64,000 bases of DNA from positions 102,887 to 166,886 of the forward strand of contig NZ_RQRS01000007.1 of NCBI RefSeq assembly GCF_004335085.1, in the 5' to 3' direction. The notes beneath the pieces were generated by a model. The model ran no database searches and had not been told where the DNA came from. It saw nothing but the letters and a program-made list of their open reading frames with translations. Below, one piece after another: positions 26,679-36,600 of this stretch. Within the stretch, counting starts at the first letter, position 1, and every line of letters starts with the position of its first letter. Both the position numbers and the translations under genes were made by a program. This DNA is from Pedobacter nototheniae. GTDB lineage: Bacteria > Bacteroidota > Bacteroidia > Sphingobacteriales > Sphingobacteriaceae.

Positions 26679-27212
26679 TTATTTTGTTTTGATTTCTTCA
26701 ACAACTCTACCACAGGTGAGCATTTCATCGCCGTAATAAGGATTTTTAATATCCTTGTCTGTTGATAGCCAATCACCTCCATCACCTTTATTGGCCATTG
26801 GGCAATGTTGCACATAAATTGTACCTGCAGTTAAATCAGCATGTTTAAATAATGCGATTAAATCTGAACTTAAAGCGGTAAAATCTTTTCTTTGAGCTAC
26901 CAGATTCTTACTATCAGCAATCTTTTTAGCGGTAACGGCTGTAGATTCACAACCTTTAAAACCAACCAAACTTGCTTGTAATAATGCTGCAGATTGTTGA
27001 GCAGCAACTGAATCTGATTTAACAAGTGCATTTTTAACGCCCTCATATTGGTTAAAAATGGCATTTATTTTTGTGTCTTTTAAAACCACATTATTTTTAG
27101 CGACTAAACTATCTTTTGTTGTGGAATCTTTGGTATCTGATGTTTTTTTCTCTGCTTGATTGCAGGCCATTAACGTAGTAGCTAATATGGCTATTCCGAG
27201 TATCCGTTTCAT
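26679..27212 (-). CDS. DUF3347 domain lipoprotein
   Basis: The 177-residue protein has a lipoprotein signal peptide (MKRILGIAILATTLMACNQ, lipobox LMAC) and a Lys/Thr/Asp-rich linker. The DUF3347 domain follows, ending in the family signature YVQHCPMANKGDGGDWLS plus NPYYGDEMLTCG. DUF3347 often appears in copper or heavy-metal efflux proteins, and the conserved HCPM and MLTCG residues look metal-binding. Copper or another metal is therefore a plausible ligand, but no efflux genes are adjacent. It is a single gene on the minus strand. Confidence 0.85.
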   Translation of the reverse strand: MKRILGIAILATTLMACNQAEKKTSDTKDSTTKDSLVAKNNVVLKDTKINAIFNQYEGVKNALVKSDSVAAQQSAALLQASLVGFKGCESTAVTAKKIADSKNLVAQRKDFTALSSDLIALFKHADLTAGTIYVQHCPMANKGDGGDWLSTDKDIKNPYYGDEMLTCGRVVEEIKTK

Positions 27213-27260
27213 TGTTATTTGGTTTTGGGTTCAAAATAGCAATTTAAATATTAAAACCAC

Positions 27261-27289
27261 AAAAAAAGCCCCCGAAAATTCGGAGGCTT
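27261..27289 (-). terminator. Terminator of the 27.3-27.9 kb barrel gene
   Basis: On the minus strand a 9-bp stem GCCTCCGAA / TTCGGGGGC with one G-U pair is followed by seven T. It lies just after the stop of the small barrel gene. Confidence 0.8.
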
Positions 27290-27309
27290 CAAATTATATG
27301 ATTTTATAA

Positions 27310-27852
27310 TTATAATTTGAAATTATAACCGATGCGTAATGCATATTGTCCTGTTTGTCTGAAATATGTTGTAGAAGCACTATTGTTTACATAACCTTCA
27401 TACCTTACTCCGGCTTCAAATCCATTATTCCATTCGTAACCTAAGCCACCTGTATAAATTAGATTTGTTTTTGAACCATCTTTGATTCCGAATCCAGCAC
27501 CAAATTCTGTTGCTAAATACATTCTTTTAATGGCAAAAACTTTAACACCTCCTTTTGCAGGAATAAAATCAACATCCAGCACATTATCTTTACCCATTAG
27601 TTTGGTGTAACCACCTGATGCCGTAATCGCTACATCCTTGGTAAGATCCCATTGTAGTCTCAAATCTGCTCCATACGCATAATCCATCGGAGATTTATCT
27701 CTGAAAAGACCACCATTTAAACCAACACCCACTTTAAAAGCCATGCCATTGCTGCTACTCATGGTAGTCATTTCTTGCGCTTTTAAGTTTGTTGAAGTGA
27801 AAAATGCAAAAGCTAATGTAGCCGTTGCGAAAAGTTTTGTAATTGTTTTCAT
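27310..27852 (-). CDS. Small outer membrane beta-barrel protein, paralogue 1
   Basis: The 180-residue protein has a signal peptide (MKTITKLFATATLAFAFFTSTNLKAQ). Its barrel-like alternating strands include GVGLNGGLFRDKSP, LATEFGAGFGIKDG and GFEAGVRYEGYV, and it ends QYALRIGYNFKL with the aromatic/hydrophobic C-terminus of outer membrane proteins. It shares its signal peptide start and C-terminal motif with the next gene, so the two are tandem duplicates that have diverged. Each has its own terminator. Function unknown. Confidence 0.8.
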   Translation of the reverse strand: MKTITKLFATATLAFAFFTSTNLKAQEMTTMSSSNGMAFKVGVGLNGGLFRDKSPMDYAYGADLRLQWDLTKDVAITASGGYTKLMGKDNVLDVDFIPAKGGVKVFAIKRMYLATEFGAGFGIKDGSKTNLIYTGGLGYEWNNGFEAGVRYEGYVNNSASTTYFRQTGQYALRIGYNFKL

Positions 27853-27946
27853 ATTAGAATTATTAATTAAGGGTTTGTGGTATATACGAATTATATAATG
27901 ACACAGTTTTTTAATTAAACAATTTTTTAAGAAAATTTTAACATAA

Positions 27947-27979
27947 AAAAACCTCCGGAAAATTCTTCCGGAGGTTTTT
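27947..27979 (-). terminator. Terminator of the 28.0-28.5 kb barrel gene
   Basis: A perfect stem AAAAACCTCCGGAA / TTCCGGAGGTTTTT (27947-27960 and 27966-27979) with a 5-base loop; T-rich on the minus strand, just after the barrel gene's stop. Confidence 0.85.
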
Positions 27980-27998
27980 AAAATTTGTTGATGATCTC

Positions 27999-28523
27999 TT
28001 ATAATTTGAAACCGTAAGCAATCCTTAATGCAACTTGGCTTAAGCTTTTGTCAAAAAATTTAGTTGTATTTCCTTCATATCTAACACCTAAATCTAACCC
28101 GCTACTCCATGCGTATCCAACAGATGGAACATAGAGGAAACCTGTTCCAACACCACTTGGACTTACACCAATACTAGCACCGAGCTCTGCTAAACCATAC
28201 AAACCAGCTCCAGATGGATCAAAGAAATATTTAACACCTGCTTTAACCGGAATATATCCATAGTCTGAATAATCAATACCTGTATTTCCAACTTCTTTAC
28301 CAATAAAATGAGTGTAACCAGCAGTTACCGGAATTGATAATTGTTTATCCACATCGATTTGGTAACGAACATCACCACCAATAGCAAAACTATGTGTATC
28401 TCCTGTTGGTAAACCTACGCTTAAGCCTATACCTAATTTTTGTTGTGCGTTAACAGTAGTTGTTGTAAAAAATAAAGCTACTACAGCTGCTGAAGTAGCA
28501 AGAATTTTAGTAATTGTTTTCAT
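27999..28523 (-). CDS. Small outer membrane beta-barrel protein, paralogue 2
   Basis: The 174-residue protein has a signal peptide (MKTITKILATSAAVVALFFTTTTVNAQ). Barrel-like strands include LGIGLSVGLPTGDTHSFAIG, YGLAELGASIGVSP and SGLDLGVRYEGNT, ending SQVALRIAYGFKL. The N-terminus MKTITK and the C-terminal strand (ALRIxYxFKL) match the neighbouring gene, which supports a tandem duplication. It probably sits in the outer membrane as an eight-stranded barrel. Function unknown. Confidence 0.8.
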   Translation of the reverse strand: MKTITKILATSAAVVALFFTTTTVNAQQKLGIGLSVGLPTGDTHSFAIGGDVRYQIDVDKQLSIPVTAGYTHFIGKEVGNTGIDYSDYGYIPVKAGVKYFFDPSGAGLYGLAELGASIGVSPSGVGTGFLYVPSVGYAWSSGLDLGVRYEGNTTKFFDKSLSQVALRIAYGFKL

Positions 28524-28636
28524 TGTTGTGATTTTGAGTTAATATTAAATAATATACACTCACAAATACAAACTGTGTGCCAAAGGAGAGATTTAATATT
28601 ATTTTAACACCCAATTAATGTCATAAAACAAAGGAT

Positions 28637-29563
28637 TTAGATAATGCTCTCTTTACCAAGCACCTCAATTACCTCTTCTTTTAATATTTCGATTTCCTTA
28701 ATTGCATCGAGCCAATGAATAACCACTCCATCTTTTTCCATTTTCCTAAAAAAAGTACCTTGTCGTTTTGCAAATTGGCAAATTGCTATGCCAAGTTTTA
28801 ACTTTAAATCATCATAATTAAACTCACCTGATAAATATTGCGCTATAAATTTATATTCAAGGCCATAAAAAATAAGCATTTCCTGGCTAATGCCTGATCG
28901 AAGTAAAACTTCTACTTCTTCAATCATTCCGGCTTTTAATCTTTCATCAAGCCGCTTTAATATTTTAGATCTTGTGGTTTCAACCGTGTTTTTCAATCCG
29001 AAGACAATTGGGTTAAGCTCCGGTCTTTCGATTGTTTCTAAAGTATTTAGTTTTAAATATTCTATTATTTCAATTGCTCTGATTAATCGTTTTTTAGAAT
29101 TAATATCTACATGCTCTTGGGCAGGAAATGAACGAAGCTTTTCAATCAAATCTTCTTTGGACAATAATTCTAAATTCTGCCTTAAAATTTCATTAACTGG
29201 AACTGCGGTAAATTCCTGGTTCTGCAGCAAACTATGAATATACATTCCTGTACCGCCACAAAGAATAGGCAAATGTTTGTTATTGATAATGGTTTGGAAA
29301 GCATTGTAAAAATCGTGTTTAAAAGAATTTACATGATAACGCTCTCCAGGTTCCAAAATATCAATTAAATGATATGGAATTGCTTTGCCATTAATATTGT
29401 ATTCATTTAAATCTTTCCCCGTGCCAATATCCATCTGTTTAAAAACCTGCCTACTATCGGCACTTATAATTTCGCCATTTAAATGATGAGCCAAATTAAC
29501 TGCCAAACGAGTTTTACCTGAGGCTGTTGCGCCTAATATGATAACCAATGGGTTTGCAGACAT
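28637..29563 (-). CDS. miaA: tRNA dimethylallyltransferase
   Basis: MiaA transfers a dimethylallyl group to A37 of tRNAs reading UNN codons. The 308-residue protein has the P-loop ILGATASGKTRLAVNLA, the substrate motif ISADSRQVFKQMDIGTGK, YHLIDILEPGERYHV, LPILCGGTGMYIHSLL, and KKRLIRAIEIIEYL. Length and motifs are normal. One base separates it from the upstream 268-residue gene, so the two are very likely co-transcribed. Confidence 0.96.
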   Translation of the reverse strand: MSANPLVIILGATASGKTRLAVNLAHHLNGEIISADSRQVFKQMDIGTGKDLNEYNINGKAIPYHLIDILEPGERYHVNSFKHDFYNAFQTIINNKHLPILCGGTGMYIHSLLQNQEFTAVPVNEILRQNLELLSKEDLIEKLRSFPAQEHVDINSKKRLIRAIEIIEYLKLNTLETIERPELNPIVFGLKNTVETTRSKILKRLDERLKAGMIEEVEVLLRSGISQEMLIFYGLEYKFIAQYLSGEFNYDDLKLKLGIAICQFAKRQGTFFRKMEKDGVVIHWLDAIKEIEILKEEVIEVLGKESII

Positions 29564-29564
29564 G

Positions 29565-30371
29565 TTAAAATTTTAATAAATACTTTAAACTCCCAGTATT
29601 GAAAATGTCATTAGTGGGAGAAATAGATTCCTCATGTTTTATTATTTTTCTTTTCAGTAGTTCGTCTAAAGTAAAAAATTGTGGTTGTAAAATACTGGTT
29701 TGTTCAAAACCTAGTTTGGAATAAGCTGCACCGGCAGACCAATCTCTATCGGCATAACTCATAATATCGTTTGGCTTTTGAAGGTCGTAAAACTGAACAA
29801 TTAACTTACTTAAACCACCCGTAACAGAATAACCAGATTTTACGGCAAACCTAATCAATTCCGCAGATTTATAATTTTCAGTATGCTTCATTTGTCGCAA
29901 AGCGGAAAAAGTAGCAACGGCCACTAATTGATCCTTTAAAAAAAGTCCTAATTTATATCTGCTACTTACAGTTCCTTGCAAATGATTGATATTTAAAAAG
30001 GCATCTGAAACTGGTTTGGTAATTTTTTGAATTTTCGTTTTTCTTCCGTGAATGCGAATATTTAATCCTAATAGAGATTTAATTCTTGCCAAAACCTGTT
30101 GGGGTTTGGTAAGCCAAACATCTTCCCACAAATGAACAAGCTTTATATTTTGAAGTTGAAAATGGTTCTGAAGATTTAATAAATCGTTAGGATTAAAAGA
30201 ATTTCCAATGCTAACTAAGTTAATTAAAAGGCGATTTTCATTTAAGTTAATTAAACAAAAATCGCCTTCAAATTCTATATTATATTGTAAATGAACATCA
30301 CTTAAAGCGTTTTTAAGATTTTGTTGCCAATCAGGCTGGCTATTTTTTATTGCTTTAAAAGAATTGTTCAA
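29565..30371 (-). CDS. Homing-endonuclease-related protein (nuclease-like N-terminus plus GNAT-like C-terminal domain)
   Basis: The 268-residue protein resembles, by motif order, phage-type Hef-like homing endonucleases. The segment KLVHLWEDVWLTKPQQVLARIKSLLG corresponds to the 'LIHIFEDEW...R I K N L L G' block after a Vsr/DUF559-like nuclease core. It is followed by LNINHLQGTVSSRYKLGLFLKDQLVAVATFS, ELIRFAVKSGYSVTGGLSKLI and IMSYADRDWSAGAAYSKLGFE, the GNAT-like domain of those enzymes. The N-terminal nuclease part is short, and the usual 'IEfNG' strand reads LLINLVS, so a catalytic Glu seems lost. It may be a domesticated, inactive relative. It is one base upstream of miaA. The relation is from recognised patterns, not from a search. 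Confidence 0.55.
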   Translation of the reverse strand: MNNSFKAIKNSQPDWQQNLKNALSDVHLQYNIEFEGDFCLINLNENRLLINLVSIGNSFNPNDLLNLQNHFQLQNIKLVHLWEDVWLTKPQQVLARIKSLLGLNIRIHGRKTKIQKITKPVSDAFLNINHLQGTVSSRYKLGLFLKDQLVAVATFSALRQMKHTENYKSAELIRFAVKSGYSVTGGLSKLIVQFYDLQKPNDIMSYADRDWSAGAAYSKLGFEQTSILQPQFFTLDELLKRKIIKHEESISPTNDIFNTGSLKYLLKF

Positions 30372-30444
30372 TCAGATTTAAATTTTAAAAGACTTTTAAA
30401 AACAAAGCCTACTGCAAATCTAATCATCATTAATCAAAATGGCT

Positions 30445-30807
30445 TTATATCCATTCTTTTTCTTTGAAATGGGTATGAATAATTTCAACGAGTGTTTCTA
30501 CTTCTTTAAGCTTTGAGTTATCTAAAGATTTAATTTTAAATCCTTTTTTATCTTGCTCAAAGTCAGACAAATTATCGCTTGAAGGTTCAAAATCGGTGGT
30601 ATTTACTTTAACTAAAACTTCATCCCCACTAATATATATTCCTATAAAAAAACGTTCGGTAGTTTTTTCCTCAGCATTTTTTATATTCTTTTCACTGTAT
30701 AAATCATATCCGGTTTCAGAATTTTCATGAACCGTGTAACCGCGAGTTGCATAAGGTTGAACTCCAGCTCTGATTGTCTGAAAAATTTCTACAAGGTCTG
30801 TTTTCAT
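30445..30807 (-). CDS. Hypothetical protein, 120 residues
   Basis: I do not recognise this protein. It is soluble and acidic overall, without a signal peptide, with an N-terminal helix (MKTDLVEIFQTIRAGVQPYA) and several predicted beta strands (RFFIGIYISGDEVLVKVN). A charged C-terminal helix follows (LKEVETLVEIIHTHFKEKEW). Codon use and base composition are like its neighbours. It lies between the MBL-fold gene and the miaA pair on the same strand, with 55- and 73-base gaps. Confidence 0.65.
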   Translation of the reverse strand: MKTDLVEIFQTIRAGVQPYATRGYTVHENSETGYDLYSEKNIKNAEEKTTERFFIGIYISGDEVLVKVNTTDFEPSSDNLSDFEQDKKGFKIKSLDNSKLKEVETLVEIIHTHFKEKEWI

Positions 30808-30862
30808 AATTGCTTTTTGAGTTATATCGATTAAACAATTAAGCTGATTTATTGTTTAAATT

Positions 30863-31957
30863 TTATTCTGTCAACCACCATTTTTCTGTTGGATAACTTT
30901 GGTTCAAAACAACAGTTTCGCCCAATTTTGGCGTAATTAATTTAAAATTCTCTTTTTCAGCCTCTGCAACAATTCTGGTAATGGGTTCATACCATGGGTG
31001 CATGGCTAAACTGAATTTGCCCCAATGAACGGGCATTAAAATTTTAGCGCCTAAATCTTTTGCAGCCTGAACTGTTTCTTCAGGAAACATATGGATATAC
31101 GGCCAATAAGCATTGTATTGTCCACATTCTAATAGAGCTAAATCAAAAGGCCCATGCTTTTCTCCTATTTGTTTAAAGTGAGTATCGTATCCTGAATCTC
31201 CGCCTAAAAAAAGTTTATAACCCTTTGTTTGCAGGACAAATGCAGACCATAAAGTTTGATTTCTTTTAAACTTACGCCCCGTAAAGTGTCTGCCAGGAAC
31301 TGCGGTAAACTTTAAATCATCGAAAAAAGTTGCAGTTTCTTCCCAGCATAATTCTGAAATTTTAGCTGTAGGTACACCCCACCTCTCCAGGTGAGCGCCT
31401 ACTCCTGTTGAGGTTACGATTTGTTTGGCATTTGGAGCAATTTTTAAAATACTTGGATAATCCAAATGGTCGTAGTGATCGTGTGTAATCAGTAGAATAT
31501 CAATATCCTTAAATTCTGTTGCTTTTACAAAATCTGTCCCAAAAAAGGCTTTACTTCCAATAAAAGAAAATGGTGAAGGCGTTTGGCTAAAGACTGGATC
31601 AACTAAAACCCTACGCCCATTAATTTTGATGAGATAAGATGAGTGTCCGAACCAAATAATTTCAGGATTAACGCCTTCATTAACGCCATTTAATACTGGT
31701 TTAATGTATTGTAAAGGCTTTATAGGGCTTTTATCTGGATGTTTTTCTATTAAGAAGGCTTTTAAAATTTTGAAGAAACTTACGCCTCCTGGCTGCATTG
31801 GTGTAACAGATAAATTTTGCAAAGCTCCATCTTTATAATTTGCTAAGTGATGAATAATCTTTAATCGGTTTCCTTTTGGCAAACGACCAAAAACAGGTAA
31901 ATTGGTTACAATGAAAAAGATAAGAACCAGCGGTATTAAAATATAAATTGCGATCAT
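30863..31957 (-). CDS. MBL-fold metal-dependent hydrolase (NAPE-PLD/UlaG-like)
   Basis: From the ATG at 31957 the protein has 364 residues, starting with one membrane helix (MIAIYILIPLVLIFFIVTNL). The metallo-beta-lactamase fold follows with HSSYLIKINGRRVLVDPVFS, the zinc motif ITHDHYDHLD, a second ligand region PGRHFTGR and FLGGDSGYD, and ILMPVHWGKF near the end. This pattern fits the N-acylphosphatidylethanolamine phospholipase D-like/UlaG-like group; the substrate here is unknown. A start at 32017 would lie inside the susD terminator stem and adds an atypical N-terminus, so 31957 is preferred. Confidence 0.85.
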   Translation of the reverse strand: MIAIYILIPLVLIFFIVTNLPVFGRLPKGNRLKIIHHLANYKDGALQNLSVTPMQPGGVSFFKILKAFLIEKHPDKSPIKPLQYIKPVLNGVNEGVNPEIIWFGHSSYLIKINGRRVLVDPVFSQTPSPFSFIGSKAFFGTDFVKATEFKDIDILLITHDHYDHLDYPSILKIAPNAKQIVTSTGVGAHLERWGVPTAKISELCWEETATFFDDLKFTAVPGRHFTGRKFKRNQTLWSAFVLQTKGYKLFLGGDSGYDTHFKQIGEKHGPFDLALLECGQYNAYWPYIHMFPEETVQAAKDLGAKILMPVHWGKFSLAMHPWYEPITRIVAEAEKENFKLITPKLGETVVLNQSYPTEKWWLTE

Positions 31958-32000
31958 TTTAAGGATAATAATTAAGCTAAAGTAAGCTGAATTTTGCTTA

Positions 32001-32031
32001 TAAAAAAAGCCCTTCAATTTTTGAAGGGCTT
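32001..32031 (-). terminator. Terminator of the susCD unit
   Basis: On the minus strand an 11-bp perfect stem AAGCCCTTCAA / TTGAAGGGCTT with a 3-base loop is followed by a T-run. It lies 26 bases after the susD stop. Confidence 0.85.
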
Positions 32032-32056
32032 AAGAGAACTAATTTAGAGGTTTATA

Positions 32057-33619
32057 TTATTTTAAAAGCCACATGGTTAGATTAACATCATCGCTGCCAT
32101 TATATTGACTGGCAACGGCGGCATCTAAATTTACCGAATTATAACTTAACTCATTTGATGGATATAACCACCTTAATGGAAAGTTTGTTGATGGCGTATT
32201 TAAATTGGTTGTTGAATTAAGTTTAAAAACAGGGTATCCTGTTCTTCTGTTCTCAAACCAGGCTTGGTACTTACTGCCTTGAAGGAAATTTGCTAAATAT
32301 TTTTGCGTAATGATCTGGCTTATTTGCTCTTCAGTTGTTCCTGCTAAAGCCACTCCTGTTGTAGTTGGATAAGCGGCAATATAAGCGGCATCCATTTTCA
32401 TATTGTGGTGATAATCTGCCACATCTGGAGTGTTTGCTGCAATAGAATTCATAGAGTTTGTAATCCCTGCGGCATAATAGGCTTGGGCTGGCATAGTTGT
32501 TATCCACCCTCTTACAGCAGCCTCCGCCAAAATAAATTGCAAATCCCAGTAACTAAAAACACTTACAGGTTCGGCGTTTACCAGTTGCACATAGCGGTTG
32601 TTAATATCGGTATAATCTTTATTTACCCTACGAGTTTGTAAGCTTGAGAAAGAATCAGAAGGCTCTATACTTGGATAAGCGTTATAATCAGTTTCGCTTA
32701 AACCAGCTGTTATTTTTACTGGTGATGGCTTAGCAAAATAAAACAATCGTCGATCTTTTAAAGCTTTTAATGGTTCTAATAACACGTTGGTTAACATGGT
32801 ATAATTCGACTTAACGAAAGAATTTCCAGATCCTGCCGGAACATCGCTCCAAGGATAATTTTGACCAGCAGTTGCGTTGTAAGTCAATGCAAAATTATCT
32901 TTATAATCACGCATCAATGGTCTATTGGTTACAATATCTTTAAAGCGCTCAATTACCTTTAAATCAGCATCTGCAGTTTTTTTGTACAGATTAATTAAAA
33001 CATGTAATTCAAAGCTATTGGTAAGTCTTCTCCAATTATCAACTTTACCAGCATAAACTGGATCGCCTTCAAAGTTTGCACCATCGGCGAATAATAGATT
33101 TGCTTGATCTAATTCATTCAATATACCTAAGAAAACCGTTTTTTGTGAATCGTATTTTGGCTTTAAAATATTTTCTGACTCACCTTTAACGGCATCAGTA
33201 AATGGAATATCTCCTACTTGAATTGTAGTCATATAAAACTGCCATGCTCTCATAAAATGTCCTAAAGCAGTGTACGACTTTTTTAAACCATCACTAGTTG
33301 CATTATTAATCATCGGCGTAATGTTGCGCAATAAAGTAATTCTGTTAAAGTCTGTTCTTCCTATTTTATTATACTGGAAATTCTCCTGTCCTTCGCCCCA
33401 AGTCATATATTTACCGAGTAAAGAAGGCTGCATAAAACTTTTTTGAGAGCTGATATCGCTTCTGGTAATATTCAAAATCATTCCAGTAGCAAGCATGGCA
33501 GAGCTTACTTGAGTAGTTACATTTGGATTGGTATTAATAGAATCGAACTTGTTACAACCATTTGTTAATAAAACCATTACAGGAATTATTAATATATATT
33601 TTATTAATTTATTTTTCAT
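32057..33619 (-). CDS. SusD/RagB family outer membrane nutrient-binding lipoprotein
   Basis: The 520-residue protein has a lipoprotein signal peptide (MKNKLIKYILIIPVMVLLTNGCNKF), with Cys as the likely lipidated residue. The body is helix-rich, with typical SusD-like features: the start FDSINTNPNVTTQVSS, ALGHFMRAWQFYMTT, FILAEAAVRGW and a C-terminal KYLANFLQGSKYQAWFENRRTGYPVFKL. It would sit on the cell surface as the lid of the SusC channel 14 bases upstream, binding a glycan or other oligomer. It belongs to the SusD-like group often annotated as RagB/SusD nutrient-binding. The ligand is not known. Confidence 0.92.
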   Translation of the reverse strand: MKNKLIKYILIIPVMVLLTNGCNKFDSINTNPNVTTQVSSAMLATGMILNITRSDISSQKSFMQPSLLGKYMTWGEGQENFQYNKIGRTDFNRITLLRNITPMINNATSDGLKKSYTALGHFMRAWQFYMTTIQVGDIPFTDAVKGESENILKPKYDSQKTVFLGILNELDQANLLFADGANFEGDPVYAGKVDNWRRLTNSFELHVLINLYKKTADADLKVIERFKDIVTNRPLMRDYKDNFALTYNATAGQNYPWSDVPAGSGNSFVKSNYTMLTNVLLEPLKALKDRRLFYFAKPSPVKITAGLSETDYNAYPSIEPSDSFSSLQTRRVNKDYTDINNRYVQLVNAEPVSVFSYWDLQFILAEAAVRGWITTMPAQAYYAAGITNSMNSIAANTPDVADYHHNMKMDAAYIAAYPTTTGVALAGTTEEQISQIITQKYLANFLQGSKYQAWFENRRTGYPVFKLNSTTNLNTPSTNFPLRWLYPSNELSYNSVNLDAAVASQYNGSDDVNLTMWLLK

Positions 33620-33633
33620 GAGATTAGTTTTTA

Positions 33634-36600
33634 TTAGAATCCAACTTTTAAATTAAAACCAACCATTCTCATTGAAGGAGAGTTTAGATTTTCAGTATCC
33701 ACATCAGGATCAGAAAACTTAAAGTTGGTCCACATAAATAAATTTTGTCCGGTTAAAGAAAAAGAAGCGCTTTTCATTCCTACTTTTTCAAGTAATTTAG
33801 CGGGGAAACGGTAGCCTAAAGAAACTTCACGCAATTTGATAAAAGATTCATTTTGAATACCAGCATCTCCACCACGATACCATTGAGCATAATCCTGGTA
33901 ACCAATTTGCGTATCATTAGTTGCATACTTACGGGTATCACTGGTAATTTGTCCGTATTTATCATAAGTAACATTTCCAGAAATAACTTTTACTCCCTGA
34001 CCAACAAAATTATTTTGCTTTAAAACTACTTGGTTGTATCTATAAATATTATCGCTTTCTGGGTTGGTACCAGAATCCCACATTTTATCGTATATATAGT
34101 TGTACATTAAACCACCAATGCGGCCATCTATATTAAGACCAAGATTCCAGTTTTTGTAGGTGAAGTTATTGATAAAACCGAAACTAAAATCGGGATCACC
34201 GTAACCATATTTTTTAACATAATCACTCCAAACAGGCAAGCCACTTTCATAAATTACATTTCCGTTTGGATCTTTTAGCCAATAATTACCGGTATAAGTA
34301 TCTAAGCGTTCTCCTTTTTTAACCCATAAATTATCAGGAGAATAAACAGGATCTAGATTTACATAATAACGGTGTTGTTTAGACCAGTTGATTGTTGAAT
34401 GCCACTCGAAGTTTTTATTTTTAATGATCGATCCATCAACTGTAATCTCTAAACCTCGTCTTTCGTATGTTTCTTGTGTATTTACAATTGCCATGTTGAA
34501 ACCGCTTGACCCTGGAAGATAAGCGGTGTTTCCATTCTCTTTAAGATCCGTTTGCCTGTTGTAGTAATATTTATTGAAGTAAGCTACATCGAAATGCAAA
34601 CGTTTATTTAATAAATAACCAGCTGTACCAATTTCATAAGTTCTTTGAGAACTTGGTAAAAGTCCTTCGCCGATTAAATAAGATGGATAACTGGCAGAGT
34701 TAAGTCCATTCCATGCAGCGGTTGTTGTGCCATAAGCCCTATTAATTGCATATGGATCAAAAGCACTTTTAAACACCGCCCACGATCCTCTTAATTTAAA
34801 CATATCAATTACTTTCGGCATAGTAATTAACTCCGAAAGCACTACACTTGATCCAATTGAAGGATAAAAATAGGAACGTGAGGATTTTGGCTGCGATGAA
34901 TTCCAATCGTTTCTACCTGTAAAATCTAAAAATACGGCATCATTCCAACCAAAAGAAGCCCTGCCGTACACACTATTTATTTGTCTTGATTCATATATTT
35001 GAGCAACAGTTGGTGGCTCAATCGACCCAGCAAGTGAATAAAAAGTTGGACTAATTAATCCATTTTTTGTTGTTCCTCTTAATTCTTCCTTCGTATAGTA
35101 GAAAATTGTACCACCCGCCAATGCATCAACAGTCCATTTATTTAGCTTTTTCTTGTAGCTTAAAATAACATCGTTATTTGTACTAAAACCGCGTTTATCG
35201 CCAATTGAATACATTCCCTTTGCATTCCAGCCGGTGCCATTAACCGCTCCACCCCTTGTAGAGTAAATGTTGGCTGTTGGGTTTCTAAAAGTTGTTTTAT
35301 TATTGTAGTTGTCATAACCTAAACGAGCCAATAAACTAAAATCTTTATTAAACTGATAAGTTGCTGTAACATTTGCATTTAGAGTATTTTCCTGATAACC
35401 ATTTAGCTTCTCATATGCAATTAAATATGGATTATCATACCAATTGGTGTACATCCAGTTTTGTGTTTTATTAGGCACTTTCCAGTAATCCTTATAATCT
35501 CTTACGTCGTATTCAGGACCAGTCCACATTACAAGCTGATACAAATAACCTTGATTTCCATAACCTCCACCCCATATTTGATCTGCCCAACGCCTGCCTA
35601 TACCAACATGACTTTCCAATTTAAATTTATCATTGATCTTAATTTCACCAGCAAGGGTTAAGTTAATCATATTCAGATTTTGGTTTGGAAAAGCGCCTTT
35701 ATTATAAATGTCATTCAAGCCGATTCTGAAACTTCCATTGTCACCTGTTTGCGCTAAGCTGATGTTGTTGTTAAATACTAAACCTGTATTCATAAAGTTT
35801 TTAAGGTTATCTTTTCCAACAGAAACTAAAGGGCGATTTGGTTCGAATTGCTTGGTAGCGGGATTCCAATCTGTAGCGGTAGTTCCAACATCTAATTTTG
35901 GGCCCCAAACGTAATCGTTATCTAAAACACCATTTTGTCCACGGCCATAAGAACTCTGAACTTTAGGGATAGCCAAATAACCTAAGCTAGCCATGGTATT
36001 GCTATTTAACTCAATAGAAAATCCTTTTGACCCTGCTCCTTTTTTAGTGGTAATTAAAAGTACGCCACCATATGCTCTTGAGCCATACAATGCGGATGCT
36101 GTTGGTCCTTTTAGAATATCCATGCTCTCAATATCATCGGTAGGCACGTCTCTAAGTGTTAAGTTTTCGTAAGGTACACCATCAATAACTAATAAAGCGC
36201 TTTCGCCTCTCAATTCGATAGTTGGTTTGGCATTAAATTCAGTTGAATTTTTAATTACCAATCCAGATATTCTCCCTGTTAAGGAGGTGCCGATATCAAC
36301 CCCTTTAACAGTTTGTAAATCTTTACCTGCAACTTTTTGAACCGCATAACCTAAAGATTTTTCAGACCGTTTTACACCTAAAGCAGTAACAACCACATCG
36401 GTTAAGCTGTTTGTAGCTACCTGTAAGCTAATATTATAGCTTTTATCATCACCAACGGTAATCTCTTTTGTAGTGTAGCCAATATAAGAGATAACTAAAG
36501 TGCTTCCTTTTAGTGCGTTGATGGAGAAAGCTCCATTTGCATCTGTTGTAGCACCAATTTTGGTTCCTTTAATTAAAATACTGACGCCAACAATCGGAAA

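Noticed and set aside
31958..32017. Longer start for the MBL-fold hydrolase
   Set aside because: The first bases would lie in the susD terminator stem, and the shorter start gives a clean membrane anchor.
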